This document shows, piece after piece, positions 51,945 to 59,551 of a stretch of DNA of 64,000 nucleotides. The DNA lies in assembly GCF_041438805.1 (NCBI RefSeq), contig NZ_CP109190.1:2604001-2668000 (forward strand), in the 5' to 3' direction. Source of the stretch: Streptomyces sp. NBC_01707. Lineage in GTDB: Bacteria > Actinomycetota > Actinomycetes > Streptomycetales > Streptomycetaceae. Below the pieces are notes generated by a model. The model was not told where the DNA came from. It did no database searches and saw nothing but the letters and a program-made list of their open reading frames with translations. How positions within the stretch are numbered: position 1 is the stretch's first letter; each line of letters opens with the position of its first letter. Both the position numbers and the translations under genes were made by a program.

Positions 51945-52374
51945 GATTAACCTTTCTCGTGCTTGTTGCCCCGTGTCGGAGCGCCCTGACCAACTCACCG
52001 CCGGGCGTTTGGTTCTCTCCATTCACCCGAATGCCGGGTCGACACGGGCACGCGCACCGGTGTGCATCGCGGAGCACGCCGCACCCCCGCGTCACAGGGC
52101 AGCGAACACGCGTACGTAATCCGTCCGGGTGGTTACATAATTTCCACGAAATTCTGAGTTTCCCCCACCAAATCTTTGTCGTTATGGCTGTCGTCAAGCG
52201 CGACTTCGGGACGCGTGTCAGAGGAGTCCGTACGAGTTCCGCTGAGCCGTGACCGCCGCTTGCCGAATCGCGTATGGCGAACGCCGGGTCGGTATCCCCG
52301 GTGGTAGCTGCACCGCCTGATGAATGAACTGCGGGCGATCCGCCCGCGCGAAATGTCCTAAGGAAGGGCAACCA
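51945..52374. other. Divergent promoter region of rodlin and long chaplin
   Basis: No gene was found in these 430 bases. An AT-rich patch near 52131-52190 probably holds promoter elements. ATTCACCCGAATG near 52021 and a 7-bp hairpin GCGGGCG/CGCCCGC (52331-52347) just before the chaplin ribosome site are possible regulatory features. No sure consensus was identified. Confidence 0.4.
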
Positions 52375-53181
52375 ATGCGAAAAGCTTTGAGTAAGAGCAT
52401 GCTCGTCATGGCGGCGGCGTCAGGCATCCTGACCGCGGCAGGCGGATATGCACAGGCGGATTCTTCTGCCGACGGCTCCGCTGCCGGCTCGCCGGGCGTC
52501 GGCTCGGGCAACGCCGTACAGGTGCCGGTGCACGTTCCCGTCAATGTCTGCGGCAACACCGTCAATGTGGTGGGCGCACTGAACCCGGCATTCGGTAACA
52601 CGTGCGAGAACGTGAGCGACGACTCCGACGACGACGGCGCCCAGGGCGCGAGTGCCGTCGGTAGCACCAGCAACTCCCCCGGGGTTCTGTCGGGCAACCT
52701 GATCCAGGTTCCTGTCGACGTCCCGGTCAACGCCTGCGGCAACACCGTCAATGTGGTCGGCGCACTGAACCCCGCGGCGGGCAACCGCTGCTCCAACGGC
52801 GGTCGGCCGTCGACGGGCGAGCCGCCCGTCGAGCCCCCCGTCGTCGAGCCGCCCGTCGTGGAGCCGCCCGTCGTCGAACCGCCGGTCGTGGAACCCCCCG
52901 TCGTGGAGCCGCCCGTCGTCGAACCGCCGGTCGTGGAGCCCCCCGTCGTCGAACCGCCCGTCGTCGAACCGCCGGTCGTGGAGCCCCCCGTCGTCGAACC
53001 GCCCGTCGTGGAGCCCCCCGTCGTGGAGCCCCCCACCGTGATCCCCGCCGGCGTGAACACGCCCGGCTCTCAGCTGGCCCGCACCGGCTCCGCCGACCTC
53101 GGGGTGGCAGCCGCCGGCAGCGCCGCTCTTCTGCTCGGTGGCACCTTGCTGATGCGCCGCGCCCGCGCCTCGCGGAACTGA
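52375..53181 (+). CDS. Long chaplin with two chaplin domains, EPPVV repeat and LAXTG sorting signal
   Basis: A 268-aa cell-wall-anchored chaplin (ChpA-C class). Signal peptide 1-28; chaplin domain 1 at 39-77 and domain 2 at 100-139, each with [16 protein letters not shown]. An acidic linker (SDDSDDD) lies between. Residues 153-222 are 14 units of EPPVV, a stiff spacer. The C terminus has LARTG (234-238), a hydrophobic helix and a basic tail, the class E sortase signal. It would be linked to peptidoglycan and anchor short chaplins. ATG with AAGGAAGGG upstream. The second domain has a variant PAAGN. Confidence 0.92.
   Translation: MRKALSKSMLVMAAASGILTAAGGYAQADSSADGSAAGSPGVGSGNAVQVPVHVPVNVCGNTVNVVGALNPAFGNTCENVSDDSDDDGAQGASAVGSTSNSPGVLSGNLIQVPVDVPVNACGNTVNVVGALNPAAGNRCSNGGRPSTGEPPVEPPVVEPPVVEPPVVEPPVVEPPVVEPPVVEPPVVEPPVVEPPVVEPPVVEPPVVEPPVVEPPVVEPPTVIPAGVNTPGSQLARTGSADLGVAAAGSAALLLGGTLLMRRARASRN
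52831..53040 (+). repeat. 15-bp tandem repeat coding (EPPVV)14
   Basis: Fourteen 15-bp units, 13 coding EPPVV and the last EPPTV. Units differ at synonymous third positions in a mosaic way (GAG/GAA, CCC/CCG, GTC/GTG), showing repeated unit duplication. The reverse strand reads as an open Gly/Ser/Thr repeat by chance. Confidence 0.95.
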
Positions 53182-53213
53182 CGCATCCGCAGAATTGGCG
53201 TGACCGGGAAATA

Positions 53214-53257
53214 GACAGGTCCGGCAGGACAGCCTCAGCTGTCCTGCCGGACCTGTC
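53214..53257 (+). terminator. Terminator of the long chaplin gene
   Basis: GACAGGTCCGGCAGGACAG and its exact complement form a 19-bp stem with a 6-nt loop, 33 bases after the stop codon. It may also serve the converging MaoC-type gene. Confidence 0.88.
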
Positions 53258-53333
53258 GCGTTCCGCCGGCCTCGTGTGAAGCGGGCGTCTCGCCGTGCGT
53301 CACCCGGCAGCCGGTACGTACAGGACCGCGCCC

Positions 53334-53792
53334 CTACGGATAGAAGTGCGTCAGCGACTCGGCGACACAGGCCGACTTCTCGGACCCTTCGAGTTCGAAG
53401 GTGAAGGCGCGGGTCATCTGTACGCCGCCCCGCGCTACCTCCGTCACCCCGACGACCGACGCATGCAGCCGCACGCGGCTGCCGACCGGTACCGGCGCGG
53501 GATAACGGACTTTGTTCACCCCGTAGTTGAGCGCCCGGCCCACGCCTTGCACCCGGAGCAGTTCACCGAACATCGGGATCCCCCAGCTGAGGACCATGTA
53601 TCCGTGGGCGATGGTGCGTCCGTACGGGCCCGTTGCGGCGCGTTCGGTGTCGGTGTGGATCCACTGGTGGTCCCCGGAGACGTACGCGTAGGCGTCGATG
53701 AGCTCCTGGGTGATCTCCTTCCAGCCGGAGCGCCCCAGGTCGCGCCCGCTCAGGGTGAGGATCTCCGGGATGCCGTGCACGGTCAGCGGCAT
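53334..53792 (-). CDS. MaoC-like enoyl-CoA hydratase
   Basis: A 152-aa hot-dog-fold protein of the MaoC/R-specific hydratase family. The hydratase motif SGDHQWIHTDTERA followed by GPYGRTIAHGYM is complete, with catalytic Asp and His. It would hydrate a 2-enoyl-CoA to a 3-hydroxyacyl-CoA in the 53-61 kb pathway. It is the last gene of the thiolase-transporter-hydratase series, 32 nt after the transporter gene. Confidence 0.83.
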   Translation of the reverse strand: MPLTVHGIPEILTLSGRDLGRSGWKEITQELIDAYAYVSGDHQWIHTDTERAATGPYGRTIAHGYMVLSWGIPMFGELLRVQGVGRALNYGVNKVRYPAPVPVGSRVRLHASVVGVTEVARGGVQMTRAFTFELEGSEKSACVAESLTHFYP

Positions 53793-53824
53793 GGTCCGCG
53801 CTCCGTTCTTGCTCGCAGTGGAAG

Positions 53825-55168
53825 TCAGGCGGTGACGGGGACGGTGCGCGGTGCGGCAAGCGGCTCCGCCGCCTGTTCGTCGTGGTTGGGGCGCTTGAGC
53901 AGGAGCAGCATGCAGCCCAGGGTCAGCACCACCTGGAGGACCGCGTAGGCGATGACGGCGGTGATCGAGCCGGTGCGGTTCAGCAGGAACTGGCCGATGA
54001 TCGGGGTCGTTCCGCCGAGGAGCGTGCCGCAGAGCTGGTAGCAGAGCGAGATGCCGGTGTACCGCAGGTGGGCCGGGAAGCGGCTGGCGAGCATGCCGGC
54101 GAGAGCCGCGTAGTAGAGGCAGTGCGGGATGGTCGCGACGGCGACGCCGACCATCGCCAGACCGTAGTTCTCGGTGCCGATCAGGACGAACATCAGCGGC
54201 ATCAGAACCAGTTCAGGCAGCAGCATCACCGTCACCGCCCGGGACCAGCTCTTCATCCGGGTGGCGATGAGGGCGCCGAACGGCTGGACGACGATCTGCG
54301 TGACGTTGGCGACCAGGATGATCGTCAGGAACGAGCTGCGGTCGAAGTCGAGCGACGAGGTGGCCCAAGACAGGGCGAACGTCGACTTGAAGTACGTTGC
54401 CGACAGGCCGATGGTGCAGGCGCCGATGCCGAGGACGATCAGCATGGGCTGGGTACGCAGGACTTCGGTCAGCGGAACCTTGACGACCTCCTTCTTCTGG
54501 ATGAGGTTCGCCATCGCCGGCGACTCGGCGACCTTCAGCCGCACGAACAGTCCGACGATGACGAGGGCGGCCGAGAAGAGGAACGGCAGGCGCCAGCCCC
54601 AGGAGACGAACGCCTCGTCGGGCAGCTGACTGATCGCCAGGAAGCTCAGCGTGGAAAGGGTGTTGCCGACGGGCGAGCCCTGCTGGGCGAACGCCCCGTA
54701 CAGCACCGACTTGCCCTTCGGGGCGTGCTCGGAGGCGATCAGGACCGAGCCGCCCCACTCGCCGCCGAGGCCGATGCCCTGCACCATGCGGATGGCGACC
54801 AGCAGGATCGGGGCAGCGATGCCGATGGAGGCGTAGCCCGGCAGCAGGCCGATCGCGGTGGTCGAGATGCCCATCATCAGCAAGGTGATGACGAGCGTCT
54901 TCTTGCGGCCGAGGCGGTCGCCGTAGTGGCCGAAGATGACGCCGCCGATGGGGCGGGCGAGGAAGCCGACCCAGAAGGTCGCGAAGGCGACCAGGGTGCC
55001 TATGGCGCCGTCGAGTTCGGGGAAGAACACCTTGTCGAAGACCAGCGCTGCCGCGGTGCCGTAGATGTAGAAGTCGAACCATTCGATGGTCGAGCCGATG
55101 AAGGCGCCGAATCCGGCGCGGTTGGCGGCTCTGGTGCGCTCTCGTGGGGTGGTGGTGGACGCACTCAT
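53825..55168 (-). CDS. MFS metabolite:H+ symporter (MHS family)
   Basis: A 447-aa 12-segment transporter of the MHS branch (shikimate/ProP/KgtP-like). Signature features: FGAFIGSTIEWFDFYIYGTA at the start, GHYGDRLGRKKTL (MFS motif A) and RMVQGIGLGGEWGG. MHS proteins import organic acids such as alpha-ketoglutarate, shikimate or aromatic acids with protons. In this cluster it probably imports the substrate degraded by the CoA-transferase pathway. The ATG has GGGAG 6 nt upstream. A 225-base gap with a palindrome separates it from the thiolase. Confidence 0.85.
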   Translation of the reverse strand: MSASTTTPRERTRAANRAGFGAFIGSTIEWFDFYIYGTAAALVFDKVFFPELDGAIGTLVAFATFWVGFLARPIGGVIFGHYGDRLGRKKTLVITLLMMGISTTAIGLLPGYASIGIAAPILLVAIRMVQGIGLGGEWGGSVLIASEHAPKGKSVLYGAFAQQGSPVGNTLSTLSFLAISQLPDEAFVSWGWRLPFLFSAALVIVGLFVRLKVAESPAMANLIQKKEVVKVPLTEVLRTQPMLIVLGIGACTIGLSATYFKSTFALSWATSSLDFDRSSFLTIILVANVTQIVVQPFGALIATRMKSWSRAVTVMLLPELVLMPLMFVLIGTENYGLAMVGVAVATIPHCLYYAALAGMLASRFPAHLRYTGISLCYQLCGTLLGGTTPIIGQFLLNRTGSITAVIAYAVLQVVLTLGCMLLLLKRPNHDEQAAEPLAAPRTVPVTA

Positions 55169-55333
55169 GCATGGCTCCCGTGAACGTCGTCGATCAAGCG
55201 GATGGTGGTGGGGGCGTCGCCCGAGACGCCTGTGGGGGGCAGTGCAGCGAGGGATCTGGGGACGGCTGCCGGGTGTGGTGGCGGTTACGGTGCCGGCCGG
55301 GACCTCGGGTCCGATATCGAATTGCTGGTGCGA

Positions 55334-55352
55334 TGGGACGCCGGGCGTCCCA
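55334..55352 (-). terminator. Palindromic hairpin after the thiolase gene
   Basis: TGGGACGCC-G-GGCGTCCCA lies 42 bases after the thiolase stop in the gap before the transporter. It may be a partial terminator or an operator for the transporter. Confidence 0.4.
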
Positions 55353-55393
55353 CCGCCGGTCAGCTGCCGTTCGTGCGACGAGCGAGGTGCCCG

Positions 55394-56623
55394 TCAGGCC
55401 GCTATGCGTTCGAAGATCGCGGCGAGACCCTGGCCGCCACCGATGCACATGGTCTCCAGGCCGTAGCGCACCTCGCGACGGTGCATCTCCCGGGTCAGCG
55501 TGGCCAGGATGCGGGCGCCGGTGGCGCCGACCGGGTGGCCGAGGGAGATACCGGAGCCGTTGACGTTGATCCGCTGCTCGTGGTCGGTGTCGCCGAGACC
55601 CAGCTCGCGGGTGCAGGCCAGGACCTGGGCGGCGAATGCCTCGTTGAGCTCGATCAGGTCGAGGTCGGCGAGACCCAGTCCGGCGCGGGCGAGTGCCGCA
55701 CGGGTGGCCGGGACGGGGCCGATCCCCATGGTCGCGGCCGGAACTCCGGCGCGGGCGAAGGAGACCAGGCGTACCAGCGGGGTCAGGCCGAGGCGTTCGG
55801 CGGTCGTCGCGCTCGTCACCAGGCAGGCGGCTGCCGCGTCGTTCTGTCCGCTGGCGTTGCCCGCGGTGACGGTGGCGTCCGGGTCGGACTTCAGCATGAT
55901 CGGACGCAGCGCGGCGAGTTGTTCGGCGGTGGTGTCGGGGCGCGGGTGCTCGTCGGCGGTGACGGTCGTCTCGCCCTTGCGGGTGCGTACGGTGACGGGG
56001 ACGGTCTCCGCGTCGTAGCGCCCGTCGGCCGCGGCGCGGGCGGCACGCTGCTGCGAGCGCAGGGCGAGCGCGTCCTGGTCGGCGCGGCTGACGGCGTAGT
56101 CCCGCCGCAGGTTCTCCGCGGTCTCGATCATGCCGCCGGGGACCGGATGGTTGACGCCGCCCGCCGTGACCCGGCCGCGGGCCAGGGAGTCGTGCAGCTG
56201 GAGGCCGGGTCCCTTGATGCCCCAGCGGCCGTCGTGCGTGTAGTAGGGGGCGGCGCTCATCACGTCGACACCGCCCGCGATCACGACGTCACTGAAGCCC
56301 GTCCGGATCTGCATCGCCGCGTCGAGGACGGCCTGCAGGCCCGAGCCGCAGCGGCGGTCGATCTGGGAGCCGGTCACGGACTCGGGGAGTCCGGCGTCGA
56401 GTGCGGCGACCCGGCCGATGGCCGGGGCGTCGGAGGACGGGTAGGCGTGGCCGAGGATCACTTCGTCGACCTTCGCCGGGTCGATGCCGGTACGGGCGAC
56501 GATCTCGGCGATCACACGTGCGGCGAGCGCGGCCGGTGTCTGCTGGGCGAAGGCCCCGCCGAAGCGGCCTATGGGGGTGCGCAGCGGTTCACAGATGACG
56601 ATGTCGGGCTGCTGGTCGGGCAC
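55394..56623 (-). CDS. Acetyl-CoA C-acyltransferase (thiolase)
   Basis: A 409-aa degradative thiolase. The acyl-accepting Cys is in RRCGSGLQAV (about residue 92). The conserved His is in GHPVGATGAR and the second active Cys in MCIGGGQG near the end. NEAFAAQ is present. It would split a 3-ketoacyl-CoA to acetyl-CoA and a shortened acyl-CoA, for example 3-oxoadipyl-CoA. The GTG at 56623 has GGAAGG 7 nt before it. It heads the leftward arm of the cluster; palindromes in front may be regulatory. Confidence 0.88.
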   Translation of the reverse strand: MPDQQPDIVICEPLRTPIGRFGGAFAQQTPAALAARVIAEIVARTGIDPAKVDEVILGHAYPSSDAPAIGRVAALDAGLPESVTGSQIDRRCGSGLQAVLDAAMQIRTGFSDVVIAGGVDVMSAAPYYTHDGRWGIKGPGLQLHDSLARGRVTAGGVNHPVPGGMIETAENLRRDYAVSRADQDALALRSQQRAARAAADGRYDAETVPVTVRTRKGETTVTADEHPRPDTTAEQLAALRPIMLKSDPDATVTAGNASGQNDAAAACLVTSATTAERLGLTPLVRLVSFARAGVPAATMGIGPVPATRAALARAGLGLADLDLIELNEAFAAQVLACTRELGLGDTDHEQRINVNGSGISLGHPVGATGARILATLTREMHRREVRYGLETMCIGGGQGLAAIFERIAA

Positions 56624-56675
56624 GGCGGAACCTTCCGGTGGCACGGGCGGGTGACGGGGCGGTTGTAGCTGCACT

Positions 56676-56713
56676 GGTGGATGTCCACCGACCCTCGCAC
56701 TCGGTGACTGAGT
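56676..56713. promoter_or_regulatory. Two adjacent palindromes upstream of the thiolase gene
   Basis: GGTGGA-TG-TCCACC (56676-56689, perfect) and ACTCGGTGACTGAGT (56699-56713, symmetric but for one G-T pair) lie in the 133 bases between LysR and thiolase genes. They could bind a pathway regulator. Confidence 0.45.
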
Positions 56714-56756
56714 CGGTCCAATATCCAGTTCACCCTGGTTCAAGACGCCACGCGTC

Positions 56757-57656
56757 TCAATGACCGACAGGGGTCGGCAGCGCGCTCTCCGCGACAGCGA
56801 GTACCGCGCGCAGGGCGGCGGACGGGTTGTCGGTCCGCCAGGCCAGCGCCGCCTGAAGCCGGATCGGCGGCCCGGCGAGCGGTCGGTAGACCAGTCCGTT
56901 CTGCTGGATGTGCTGGCAGGAGGTGACGGTGAGCGTCACGCCGACGCCCGCGGCGACCAGGGCCAGGATGGTGTACGAGTCGGGAGCCTCCTGCACCACG
57001 CGCGGGTCGAATCCGGCCGCCTCGCACGCCCCGACGGTCGCGTCCCGCACGGTCGAGCCGGTGTTGGCGGGGAAGGAGACGAAGGGTGCCTGCGCGAGCA
57101 CCTCGAGCGGGACCTGCTCCAGCCTGGCGAGCGGGTGGTCGGAGGGCAGGGCACAGACCAGCTCCTCCTCGTCGATCACCCGGTACTGCACGCCCGGCCG
57201 GGTCACGGGCAGCCGGACGAATCCGAGGTCGAGCGAGCCGTCCGCCACTCCGGCGAGGGCGACATCCGCGTACGTCTGGCCCTTCATGACCAGCTCCAGG
57301 GCGGGATGGGCGGCACGCACCGCCCTGGTCAGCAGGGGCAGCGTCTCGTGGCTCGAGGCGCCGGCGAAGCCGATGGTGACCCGCCCGTACTCGCCGCGGC
57401 CGGCCGCCTTGGCGGCCCGTACCGCCGTGTCGAGATCGTCGAGCACGGTCCGCACCGGCTGGAGGAACGACTCCCCCGCGCTGGTGAGCCGCACCGATCG
57501 GGTGTTGCGCTCGAAGAGCTGGACGCCGAGCTCCTTCTCGAGCTGCCTGATCTGCTGGCTCAGGGGCGGCTGGGCCATCTGCAGGCGCTTGGCGGCCCGG
57601 CCGAAGTGCAGCTCCTCGGCCACTGCGATGAACGCGGACAGATGACGCAGCTCCAT
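56757..57656 (-). CDS. LysR-family transcriptional regulator
   Basis: A 299-aa LysR regulator. N-terminal helix-turn-helix (1-60; LHFGRAAKRLQMAQPPLSQQ) and an effector domain of two Rossmann-like lobes (about 90-295). The sequence style matches the BenM/CatR branch. An acyl-CoA or the imported acid is a likely co-inducer. The ATG at 57656 has GAGGTGG upstream. It stands between the two arms, divergent from the CoA-transferase genes, with a LysR box in the gap. Confidence 0.87.
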   Translation of the reverse strand: MELRHLSAFIAVAEELHFGRAAKRLQMAQPPLSQQIRQLEKELGVQLFERNTRSVRLTSAGESFLQPVRTVLDDLDTAVRAAKAAGRGEYGRVTIGFAGASSHETLPLLTRAVRAAHPALELVMKGQTYADVALAGVADGSLDLGFVRLPVTRPGVQYRVIDEEELVCALPSDHPLARLEQVPLEVLAQAPFVSFPANTGSTVRDATVGACEAAGFDPRVVQEAPDSYTILALVAAGVGVTLTVTSCQHIQQNGLVYRPLAGPPIRLQAALAWRTDNPSAALRAVLAVAESALPTPVGH

Positions 57657-57673
57657 TCCCCACCTCATTCATA

Positions 57674-57690
57674 AATCAGGAGTCTTGATT
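57674..57690. promoter_or_regulatory. LysR-type binding site
   Basis: AATCAGGAGTCTTGATT is a perfect inverted repeat (AATCA/TGATT) with the T-N11-A core expected for LysR proteins, 18 bases upstream of the LysR start and 81 bases before the CoA-transferase start. It would control both directions. Confidence 0.7.
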
Positions 57691-57770
57691 CGACCTTAAT
57701 TTGGTATTGGACAGCAATCAATGGCCGCTGACACGGTGGGGCGACGCGCACGCACACGCAGAGGAGCACC

Positions 57771-58718
57771 GTGGCCACAACGGACAGGGCGGACAAGACG
57801 CTGTCGATGAGGGAGGCCATCGCCTCCTTCGTCCACGACGGCGACACCGTCTGCCTCGAAGGTTTCACGCATCTCATCCCGACCGCCGCGGGCCACGAGA
57901 TCATCCGCCAGGGCCGTCGCGACCTCACCGTCGTCCGGATGACCGCCGACATCGTCGTCGACCAGATGATCGCCGCGGGGTGTGTCTCACGGCTGGTCTC
58001 CTCCTTCGTCGGCAACTCCTCGGCCGGTTCGCTCGGCGAGCTGCGGCGGCGCGTCGAGACCGGCGATCCCGCGCCGCTCGTCTTCGAGGAGTACAGCCAC
58101 TACGGCATGATCTGCCGCTATCTCGCCGGCTCCCAGCGGCTGCCGTTCTATCCGCTGCGCTCGTACGGCGGCAGCGATCTGCCGTCCGTCAACAGCGATC
58201 TGCGGAAAGTCACTTCGCCCTATCCGGGCCCGGACGGCGAACCCGAGCAGATCTATGTGGTGCCGCCCGTGAACCCGGATGTCACGATCATCCACGCACA
58301 GCGGGCGGACCGCCGCGGCAACACCCAGATATGGGGCCTGACCGGCATCCAGGCGGAGGCCGTGTACGCGGCGGACAAGGCGATCGTCGTCGTGGAGGAG
58401 GTGGTCGACGACGAGGTGATCCGCTCGGACCCGAACCGTACGCTCGTGCCGGCCCATGCGGTCGACGCCGTCGTCGCCTGCCCACGCGGCGCGCACCCCT
58501 CGTTCGCGCAGGGGTACTACGACCGGGACAACGCCTTCTACCGGGCCTGGTCGCAGATCAGCAAGGATCCGCAGCGGCTGCAGGAGTGGCTGGACGAGTG
58601 GGTACGCGGGACGGCCGACCACGCCGAGTACGTCGACAGGCTCGGCGACGAGTTCTGGGCGGGCCTGGCGGTCGGCGAAGCGCTCAGTGAACCGGTGAAC
58701 TACGGGCGGCGACTGTGA
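57771..58718 (+). CDS. CoA-transferase, subunit A (class I, IpdA/CatI-like)
   Basis: A 315-aa alpha subunit of a heteromeric family I CoA-transferase (SKMREAIASF..., GFTHLIPTAAGHEIIRQG, then AGCVSRLVSSFVGN). It binds CoA and moves it from a donor such as succinyl-CoA to a carboxylic acid with the beta subunit. Related pairs are 3-oxoadipate CoA-transferase, glutaconate CoA-transferase and the IpdAB steroid ring-opening enzymes; the exact substrate cannot be decided. GTG start. It is the first gene of the rightward arm, overlapping or nearly overlapping the beta subunit gene. Confidence 0.83.
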   Translation: MATTDRADKTLSMREAIASFVHDGDTVCLEGFTHLIPTAAGHEIIRQGRRDLTVVRMTADIVVDQMIAAGCVSRLVSSFVGNSSAGSLGELRRRVETGDPAPLVFEEYSHYGMICRYLAGSQRLPFYPLRSYGGSDLPSVNSDLRKVTSPYPGPDGEPEQIYVVPPVNPDVTIIHAQRADRRGNTQIWGLTGIQAEAVYAADKAIVVVEEVVDDEVIRSDPNRTLVPAHAVDAVVACPRGAHPSFAQGYYDRDNAFYRAWSQISKDPQRLQEWLDEWVRGTADHAEYVDRLGDEFWAGLAVGEALSEPVNYGRRL

Positions 58719-58744
58719 GTACGCAACACGAGAAGGAGCAGGGC

Positions 58745-59506
58745 ATGACCACCGTGACCTCGTCGGAGCTGCTCTCCGTCGTCGCCTCGCGCGAACTGGT
58801 CGCGCGCCGCACCGTGTTCGCCGGCATCGGCCTGCCGACGCTCGCCACTGAGCTGGCCCATCTGACGGTCGCCCCGGACATCGAGGTCGTGTACGAGTCC
58901 GGGGTCTGCGGCGCGCACCCCTCCCATCTGCCGGAGACCATCGCCGACGCCGTCCTCATCACGGGCGCCGAGGCGGTCCTCTCCATGCCGGCGCTGTTCG
59001 GCTGTGTACTGCAGGGTGGTCATATCGACGTCGGGTTCCTGGGGGCCGCGCAGATCGACCGCCACGGCAATCTCAACACGTCCGTGATCGGCGAATGGGA
59101 CAGCCCGACGGTCCGGCTGCCCGGCTCGGGCGGCGGCGTCGAGGTGATGGCCAACTCCCGCGAGGTCTTCGTGGTGATGCGCCGTCACACCCCGCGCTCC
59201 TTCACCGCGGCCCTCGACTTCTGCACCACGCCCGGACCCGACCGGGCGCTCGCCGAGGGCATCCGGCCGCTGGGCGTCGGCGTCACCCGGGTCATCACCG
59301 AACTGGGCATCCTGGCCCGCGCGGGCATCGGCGAGGAGCTGCGGCTGGTCGCCGTCCAGCCGGGTGTCACGGTCGAGCAGGTACGGGCGGCCACGGGCTG
59401 GGACCTGTCGGTCGCCGACACGGTGGAGACCGTGCCGCCGCCCACCGCCGAGGAGCTGCGGCTGCTGCGCGAGGACGTCGACCCCGGACGCGTCTATCTT
59501 CGCTGA
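58745..59506 (+). CDS. CoA-transferase, subunit B (class I, IpdB/CatJ-like)
   Basis: A 253-aa beta subunit. The catalytic Glu of CoA-transferases is expected in VVYESGVCG; FGCVLQGGHIDVGFLGAAQID follows as in the family. The ATG at 58745 has GGAG 6 nt upstream. A GTG at 58715 overlapping the alpha stop (GTGA) would add 10 residues and is the alternative start. Same operon as subunit A and the dehydrogenase. Confidence 0.83.
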   Translation: MTTVTSSELLSVVASRELVARRTVFAGIGLPTLATELAHLTVAPDIEVVYESGVCGAHPSHLPETIADAVLITGAEAVLSMPALFGCVLQGGHIDVGFLGAAQIDRHGNLNTSVIGEWDSPTVRLPGSGGGVEVMANSREVFVVMRRHTPRSFTAALDFCTTPGPDRALAEGIRPLGVGVTRVITELGILARAGIGEELRLVAVQPGVTVEQVRAATGWDLSVADTVETVPPPTAEELRLLREDVDPGRVYLR

Positions 59507-59551
59507 GACGACTGCACCCACCCACCCGCACCCGAGAGGACCCCAACTGCC

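Noticed and set aside
52831..53040. CRISPR-like regular repeat
   Set aside because: Units are contiguous 15-mers in frame inside a coding sequence, without spacers. No CRISPR array was seen anywhere in the window.
52218..53060. Minus-strand frame with (GGSTT)n repeat
   Set aside because: Reverse reading of the EPPVV-coding repeat of the long chaplin; composition is explained by the tandem DNA repeat.
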